Assembly (NCBI RefSeq): GCF_002994745.2
Contig: NC_037090.1
Location: 744,001-808,000 of the forward strand
Source of the DNA: Rosa chinensis
Lineage: Eukaryota > Streptophyta > Magnoliopsida > Rosales > Rosaceae
DNA: 64,000 bases
Direction: 5' to 3'
Numbering within the stretch: the first letter of the stretch is position 1; the number at the start of each line of letters is the position of its first letter. Position numbers and translations under genes: made by a program. Of the stretch, positions 56,915 through 64,000 are shown in pieces. Below the pieces are notes generated by a model that had not been told where the DNA came from, did not search any database, and was given only the letters and a program-made list of their open reading frames with translations.

Positions 56915-56916
<2 letters not shown>

Positions 56917-56961
<45 letters not shown>
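56917..56961. repeat. (TA)n microsatellite, right flank of the long-TIR element
   Basis: Uninterrupted TA run directly adjoining the right terminal inverted repeat. Confidence 0.95.
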
Positions 56962-56968
<7 letters not shown>

Positions 56969-57899
56969 TTACTATTATTAAAAGAAGAGGGTTTTTTAGC
57001 CAAAACTAAAAAATTTGACAGAAATGACCCTGAAATAGTAAAAAACTTTAAGAATTAATTAAATCACAAGGAAAATATGACAATTACAAATTATATTTTT
57101 ATTAAAAAAAATAAACAAAAAATTCTTTTGTCTCCCACTAACTTCTCTCTACAATAACTGTTTTAATCCATTATCTTTTTTTCTTTCTGAAATTTTTTAA
57201 AAAAAAAACACGTGCACATGCAGAACATGTGTGGAGGAAAACTAGTGTGTGTGTGTGTGTATCATGAACTAGCATAACTTGTATCAGACTAAACATAATG
57301 ACCGGGTCATCTCAACAAAACTTAATCGGAACATTATGTCGTGGAGAGGTTGGTAGAGTTGAACTAGTTGCCAGGTCCAAGATGTCTGAACTACATCATC
57401 AACATTAATCACATTTGAGCTCTCAATTTGTATGCCAGGTTGAGCATCATTCATAACTATGTTCATTTCTTGCTTCACTACAAATCTGTCAATCTTTCTC
57501 CACCTGATCCCCGTCACGCTCTGTCGAAGGAACTTGAAAGGAATTGGACAAAGAATCGGATAAACAAGTTGTTGCCTGATCCAAATATGTGGACTAGAAG
57601 CATCAAGTGTTTGAAGCACACCCGTATATGTATTCCTTCCAAGTTCTGAAGTCTAGATTCTAGTCCGCCCTGATGAGTGACGCATCACAAGTTCAATTTT
57701 AACAGAAACAATGACATATGAATCACCCATATTGGCCAATGACTAAAATTATATACCGAGTACTTCATACTTCACACGACAAAGCAATTCACACGAGTGC
57801 TTAGGGTTCCTTGAAGGTTGTGCAAGGTCTGTAATTTGTAAAAGACACAAAGAATTAGTAGCAAGCAATAACAGTTAACCAAACTTGAGCAAATAAAAT
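56962..57899. other. Unassigned, mostly intergenic
   Basis: Contains a (TG)n run at about 57246-57260 and a minus-strand open frame 57619-57284 of unknown identity, which may be the decayed 3' part of the neighbouring MULE gene. No SWIM finger motif was found in it. Confidence 0.35.
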
Positions 57900-60800
57900 T
57901 TAGGAAGCAAATTACCAGTTAACCAGTCATAAGCAGCTACATCCATCTGCTTAATCAGAACCATCTCCTTCCAGAAATAAGTCAGAGTGATGGATTTGGC
58001 AATTGACCAAAGCTGGACCTTTATGGCTTTTCCAGGAAACAACTTGTTGAAGTTGGTCCATAGGTGTCTGACACATAACCTATGATCAGCAAGAGGGAAA
58101 ACCTATTCACATGCAGGAAGCAACCCCTTTTGCTTGTCAGAAATAAATGTAAATCCATTTCCTTCTCCAGTAATATTAAGGTCCTTTTGTAAAAGCCTCA
58201 GAAACCACAGCTAAGAATCCTTGCTCTCTTGCTCCACCATTGCATAAGCTACCGCATAGGTGGTGTTGTTTGCATCCAGCTCCACTGCAGCAAGAAGTTG
58301 ACCTCCATAGGCACTCTTCAAGTGTCAGCCATCTACACCCAAAATTGGTCTACAACCACTCCTGAACCCCATCTTCAGTGCACCCAAGCAGATATACATT
58401 CTTTTAAAGACAGGGGTCTTGTCAGGATTGTTGAAATCACACTTGATTTCAACAGTTGTGTTTGGGTCCACCCTTCTCAGCTCACTTGCATATTCTTGCA
58501 CCCTTGCATACTGTTCTTTCATGGACTTTTCAAGTTGTTGCACAACAGCTTTCTTAGTCATGTATGCTTGCTGAAAGGACACCATTACCTTTACCCTAGC
58601 TGACATGGACTTCATAAGTGCTTCTGTTGCAAGAAAACAAGATATACTTATGCAATCAACCACAAAATACATATTTAGTTCAATAAACTTGTAAACAAAA
58701 TAGAAGTGGACTTTAACATTTACCTGTTGAGATGTCAGGATTAAGTTGTATCATGTCAGCAAACTTTTCAATAAGATATGGGGTTCTAATAGTAGTGTTA
58801 TCAATAACTCTTGCACATCTATGCTTTTTTTTGGTAGGTCTTAATCTAAAATGTATTCTCATGTTACATCTTGGATGCAAAGAGCTCAAAGTCACAGTTC
58901 TAAGCCATGCATATAGCCCTCAGCCTTTTTTGTCATTCTTTACAAAAATAGAGACCCAACCCTTCTGAATTGTCTGCTCCCTTATAACTGCTCTCAGGAT
59001 TTGAGGGGTAGCAAACAACATACCCATGTAGAAATGTGGGTCCTTCATGTCCACCTTAGGGTTGAATTCTGGAAATTTAGCTTCATTTCCATCATCATCA
59101 GAGTTGTGTTCTTGCCCTATTCCTTCTTCATCAGAGTCAATAGCCCCAAACATATCCTCATTGTCATCATCCTTACCTCTTTCATCCACATTACTTTTCC
59201 CCACATAAGCAATACCACATCCCTCCTCTGGAGCCCTTTCACATCCCTCAAGGTCTGTTAACCAGTCAAACAAGAAGTCATCATCAACTCCATAGGCTGT
59301 ATCATCATCATCATCATCAGCGGGGTTATAGTCATCATCTTAACTATCTTCTTTTGAACTGAACTTCAATAATCCTTTAGACACACATTCATCCCCATCC
59401 TTACCTGATCCCCAGCCATCCTTAACTTCATTTTCTACATCCTCTCCCTCTTGTCCTCCTAAATCCTCACCATCATCTCTAAACCCTAAACCCTTACCAT
59501 CATCATGTCTTCCTAAACCATCACCATGATATTGTCCTTCTAAACCCTCACCATCATAGTCATCATTACTATCACCATCAACTTGCTCAAGCTCCAATTT
59601 ACCCTTTCACTTATCAGTAGGATCTATGACAGGAACTCTGCTTGCTTGAGTTAGCACATCCTCTTGATGCTCAATAATCTTCACACCAGGCAAGGCCTTC
59701 CTAATTGCATGCCTCTTATACCTTTTTCCCTTCACTTGTTTTGGCACTTGATGCTGCTTCTTAGGAGAATCAGGCAGCTCCTCAATCTTGACACTTGTTC
59801 TTAGCTTTCTTGGTGAATCTGGTAGCTCTCTATGACAACATTGTTTGATGCAGTTTGACTCCAACCAGGTATTTGGTCTTCATACATGAACAGATCATCT
59901 AGAGATTCTTCATAAGCAGGGTCCAGCTCCAAATGGTCAAGGTAAAGTATCACCAGCCTTATTTCAGGCACCATGCAGCACATTCTGATTACATTACTGT
60001 CACAGCTCAGCTTTGTCTTTCCATCCTCCTCACTGCCAATGGAATACCAGTAATCTATCCTTGTCCCAGCGTATTTAGGGTTGATGCTCCTCACCATGCC
60101 ATCCACTTTAGCCAACGACATTATGTCTTTGTCAACGTTATCGTAGTAACTGATGCTTCCTCCAATGTACTTACCTTCAATGTGATCTATATAGCCACCA
60201 TGGTATACATTGGTGGTAAAATAATCAGGGTGAACTGAAAGTTAAAAAATACATTGTTATAACAGCATACCACTAACCAAACGGTCACAACACCTTGTCA
60301 AAAGTAAACCATAATATAGCCCTAAACATGGTACGGTTGCATAAAACAACAATAAGCACAATAAAGGACAATAAATAAGCCAACAACATAGTTTAATTGC
60401 TCCAACAACCAAAACCGACCAAAAATAAATTCTTTAGTAGGACCACTGGCCCTGCAGGACCACAGACCCAGTCTTAAATCCTGTAATTCACATACTCAAT
60501 GATTACACTCATTTTTATGCGCGTAATTACGTTCTAAACACTATAATTAAGCTAATCACCAAAGTAATTATTATGTAATTAATCTATTTTTATTTATATT
60601 GTAGTAAATAAGCGGAGTTGTGGATTTCGAAAGAAGTTGTGCGAAATTGGAGCAAAATGGGGTTTCTGACAAAAGGACGAAAAGTCAACTTATTGACCAT
60701 CGGGTCAACCAAGTCAACTTGACCCAATACCAAGAAGTCCGAGACCCAAGCCCATTTTTATTACATCTTTGTATTCAAATTTCAAATTCAAAATTAATGT

Positions 60801-62744
60801 AAGGACAATAATAATTAGTGGACCACACACCTCATACATGTGGATGAAGATATTTATTTTTGTTCACACTAGCCACACACTCACTTACAAGTTTTCTCTC
60901 CTATTTTCTTTATATTTTCCAAAATGTTTTCTACACTTCTAATACTCTATATTTTTATTAGGTTGTTTTAGTCTATTTATTTTACCCATTTTCTACTTGT
61001 TTTTTAGCCATTGGATCTAGGGTACCAGTCCAATCTTGACCCTAGAACCCAAAGGGGTATTTAAGCACCTTTGCACATACATTTCATAAGCTTGAGACTT
61101 TTTTTTCTACACCATAGGTTGGCGGAATTTGGGGAGATCTCTCCCTTCTCACCTCTTCTTCTCTTCTCCCTCCTCGATTTCTTTTTCTTCTTTTCATCTT
61201 TGCCTTAATTTTATATTGTGATTTCAAGGAGATCTCACCCAAAGCTTCAAGGATTCATCAAGGACTTCAACCTCTACAAGATTCAAGATTTGGGTAATTG
61301 TAAATCAAGACTAGTCATGCTAGCTTTTTGGCTATTTGTGACTATTCTTGTTTTCTCCTACACTTCTATACTCTTTTCTCTTTGAATTTTTATCTTTGAT
61401 GTTCATAATTATGGGTAGTGAGTAATTTTCTTGTTGGGGGTTAGGGTTGTGTGCCCCAGCCCAAATTTTGTGTAAAAGATGTTTAATTTAATGTAATGAT
61501 GCAATTTTCATTTGATGGATGCTTATATCTATTTTTGTTGGGTTAAAATGCATGTCTAAGAACCTAGTCAACTCTAGGGTGTGTATTTTGAGCATGTCTA
61601 GGATGGAGTTAGAGGCTTGACCCCCTCTAATTCCTAAGCTAAAAACCTTCAATTTAGTATTCGAGGGGTTATAAGCATGGTGATTTACACCAGTTGCATG
61701 ATTGCATGGGCGGGACGCTTAGTAGTCTAATTCATCGATCTCTAGGTCTCTTGATGTGAATTAGGGACCTTTGAACCGGCTCTAATTTATGTCAAGTGAG
61801 TTCCTACGACCCTTGAACCGGAGTAGGAATACCATGAAAGGGAATTTCGGTCATTGAGCCTTGAACCGTCTTCGATATGACTACCGCCAAAGTAGGAGAT
61901 TTGCATTTACATTATATTAGCTTCCGACACATAGAATTTGGGTGAAGGAACCTCCCTAACACTCGACATTCCCATTTATTTGGTTACACTTTTATTAATT
62001 TCTTTGCATTTAATTACAATTTGTTAATCTAAAATTCACTCTCAAAATATTGAAACTCCGACTCATTGTAAATATCCACCATTGGCTCTTAGTTTTGATT
62101 AGGCTTTGGTGAGAATCAAAGCCGAGCATTACTAAGGCTTGGTGCTGTAGATTAGCATTTTTATTTGTTTTACTTTCCTTTATTTGCTTAGTGACTTTAG
62201 TTCCGACTATCCAAGGATTGTGGGTTAGCCACTAATCCCAGTGGTATGATAATTTTGGGTTTAATACTTCCCTATCTTGACACGATTCGTATGCTTGCGA
62301 GAGTTTATGCATCAAGTCACTCAACAACAAGCACATGCAACCTTGCATATTTAATTCCTTTCTTATATAAAGAGAAACAGAAGACCACAAAATACAATTC
62401 CAAACCCTAATTCTTGAAACCCCCAAATGAGAAGCTTCCGACCCTTATCTAACCAAACCTAAACCCTAAAATCACAACCTTGTACTTCGAAGCTTCCAAA
62501 CCCTAAATTTCCAAACTGAGTAACCAAACAGCCAATAAATTTCAATTCGAATGCAATACGATATAGCCAAGAATAAACAAGGCCCCAAATCGAAAAACCA
62601 ATAACCTCTTAATCAAACCCAAAACAGAAAACCTCGGAAAAAAAAGGCAGAAATCTTCATTTTCGAATTCAACCACTCACCGCAGTTTGGAATTTCTTCG
62701 CCTCCATTTTCCAATCGAGGTATCCAGTCATTGGACTCAGCCAT
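57900..62744 (-). pseudogene. MULE (MuDR-type) transposase gene, decayed
   Basis: Exon 1 is 62744-62681 (MAESNDWIPRLENGGEEIPN, donor GTGAGT). Exon 2 starts at 60234 and joins in frame to VHPDYFTTNVYHGGYIDHIE, followed by the N-terminal MULE domain (KLSCDSNVIRMCCMVPEIRL). Next come an acidic linker, the MuDR zinc-binding-type region (FYMGMLFATPQILRAVIREQ) and, after an intron at about 58725-58626, the transposase core (VFKRMYICLGALKMGFRSGC, RPILGVDG, AYGGQLLAAVELDANNTTYA, FTFISDKQKGLLPACE, WTNFNKLFPGKA). Stops interrupt at about 59607, 59340, 58917, 58325 and others, and a frame change lies near 59850. The C-terminal SWIM finger was not found. Terminal inverted repeats were not identified. Confidence 0.8.
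60474..62314 (+). mobile_element. Gypsy-type LTR inserted in intron 1 of the MULE gene
   Basis: AT-rich non-coding block ending CTATCTTGACACGATTCG...GAGAGTTTATGCATCA, a 3' end I associate with plant Tat/Ogre-type LTRs. AGTC precedes it (60470-60473) and follows it (62315-62318), so only a 4-base match supports the target duplication. The left end reads TTAAATCC instead of TG, so the border is approximate. No internal region is present, so it is likely a solo LTR. Confidence 0.55.
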
Positions 62745-64000
62745 GTCGATGCTCTAATCCAGTAATAGGTTGGTCTGGGTTCTTCAATCTAGGGTCCAAA
62801 TTTTCAAGGTGGTTCACGAACACATAGAGAGAGCTCGAGAGAGATAGAAGGGATTACGATTTCAATTAGGGAACGGTTTACACCTTTAGGAATTGTTACT
62901 GAGGCCGTAATGGAGGGAAAACGGTTAGTAGGGTTATTTTGGACATTTCATATAAATTTAGGTTTAGAAACTGAAACATAGGCCCTCCTTGTTGAGTCCA
63001 GCTTAGTGCATGGTGTCACTTTTGGCGCCGGATTCAAATGTTGATGGAATTTGAGAGATCAAGGATGAGTTTGATTAAAAAAAAAAATGAAGGACCAAAC
63101 TAATGTTTGGCCTAAAGTCTAATGGACTAAACTGAATTTAGTCCAAATTCTTATATAACCACCGTACAAAGTTGTGATAAATGTTTAAATTTTAAAGTCT
63201 TTACATAATCAACATGTGAGTCAACAAATAACACATATTTTAAGAGGAAATGAATCTTTCATGAGAATCGTCCAACCAAAAAAAAAAAAAAAAGGAAATG
63301 TATCTGGAAACAGAATATTATAAGATTTCCCACTTTTGGTTGAAATATATAATAGTAAATTAGTGTGATTAGAAAACCTTTATAAATGCGACCTCACGCT
63401 CATAGAGGCCTTAATTGTTGTTATAGAGCATTGGCTAAACAATAGTCAATGTAGACTTACACCAAAAGGAACGAACAAAATGACAATACATGAGTCTCCC
63501 AGGTAGGCTGGGTTCCAAACCCCTTTTCAAAAAAAAAGAAAAAAAAAGGTCACATGAGAAAGTTTTATATTAGACGGTCAAATCATTGGATTGGTTTGAT
63601 CCACTAATAAGATCGAAAAGAGCACATAAATAGAAAAACCTTGCACCTCTTAAAACAATTTATGTATGTCACCTAAATAAGTAAATATCCAGCTAGAAAC
63701 ACAACTACACAAGAATTACGGTATTCCAACAAACAATACCTCTGCTCTTTATTATTTTATTTTTATTTTTTTATATTCTCTTAATTAGGGAGTTGTAAAT
63801 CCATGCTGGGAGTACTCAACGGTGTGATCCTTCATGAATCCAAATCTTGCTTCAAAATAAGTCCCAAGCAGTACCCACTATTATGAATCTTTTCTATCTT
63901 CTCTCTATTTCTTCCTCCTCGCAAGATCAATCGTGACATGTTGATTATTGGTTTGCAAGTGCTCTCATTAACACTCGTAGGCATAGCGGCCATGCAAGTC
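62745..64000. other. Intergenic, right end of window
   Basis: Upstream region of the MULE gene, then AT-rich DNA with poly-A runs at about 63077, 63278 and 63530. No coding region, tRNA or clear element borders were seen. The last 35 bases resemble 44972-45008. Confidence 0.5.

Larger units (their letters stand above)
52780..56915. mobile_element. 4.1-kb element with ~245-bp terminal inverted repeats in TA microsatellite
   Basis: The left arm 52780-53025 and right arm 56671-56915 are reverse complements with few mismatches, beginning GCCCCCTT(T/C)CAA. The element sits exactly between two TA runs, suggesting insertion into (TA)n. No transposase was recognised. Each arm contains the same potential first exon pointing inward. 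Long terminal inverted repeats suggest a Mutator-like element; the TA-repeat target preference recalls the Micron-type MITEs described in rice. The interior is AT-rich, with scattered exon-like pieces on both strands. Confidence 0.8.

Noticed and set aside
63500..63540. GGGTTCCAAACCC followed by T/A-rich runs, reminiscent of a tRNA T-arm or SINE box B
   Set aside because: No acceptor, D or anticodon arm can be built around it; box B consensus does not match well.
1..64000. CRISPR arrays, bacterial operons, rRNA genes
   Set aside because: No regularly spaced direct repeats with unique spacers and no rRNA signatures; gene structure is clearly plant nuclear.

Overview
The window is nuclear DNA of a dicot plant. 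The evidence is AT-rich sequence, multi-exon genes with canonical plant splice sites, plant-specific families (subtilase SBT, TTL, F-box/PP2, MUSTANG) and abundant nested plant retroelements and DNA transposons. A Rosaceae source is plausible from the general look of the repeats, but that is inference. Genes are few and almost all lie on the minus strand; transposable elements and their debris make up well over half of the window.

Layout. 1-3000: intergenic, with possible terminal exons of a weakly supported minus-strand transcript. 3022-5352: intact intronless subtilase. 5482-6529: ~1 kb inverted-repeat element. 8220-10540: AT-rich repeat tract. 10550-11250: 3' end of a LINE. 11834-13251: solo Ty3/gypsy LTR with a 5-bp target-site duplication (TSD). 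13625-15300: partial Ty1/copia element. 15340-21694: truncated gypsy element on the minus strand, whose surviving LTR carries a hAT-like insertion that itself carries a MULE-type MITE. 22482-27898: second subtilase, split by a very young 3.1-kb gag-protease-only copia element with two 740-bp LTRs. 28872-31358: five-exon TPR gene of the TTL family that stops before the thioredoxin domain. 32137-32532: SUMO-like frame with one premature stop. 33598-36780: zinc-binding protein gene with LLTYKRR repeats, plus degenerate tandem relics. 38346-40238: MUSTANG-type domesticated Mutator transposase, with a 5'UTR exon near 41.5 kb. 42668-44161: three-exon F-box/PP2-like gene. 45225-47660: broken F-box paralogue interrupted by a non-autonomous CACTA element (45324-47568) carrying fragments resembling TFIIIA and a LIFEGUARD/BI-1-like gene. 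47688-49520: probable copia LTR. 49653-52547: short LINE with a 16-bp TSD, itself interrupted by a 2.1-kb solo gypsy LTR. 52780-56915: 4.1-kb element with ~245-bp terminal inverted repeats inserted in TA microsatellite. 57900-62744: decayed MULE transposase gene with another gypsy LTR in its first intron.

There is no operon-like functional cluster. The intact or likely functional host genes are the first subtilase, the TTL-like TPR gene, the LLTYKRR zinc-finger gene, MUSTANG and the F-box/PP2 gene. Three of these gene types (subtilase, zinc finger, F-box) have a nearby damaged duplicate, so the recurring pattern is tandem duplication followed by loss of one copy, twice through transposon insertion. 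The best candidates for novelty are the recent gag-only retrotransposon in the subtilase, the dual-capture CACTA element, the LLTYKRR repeat protein and the TA-targeted long-TIR element.
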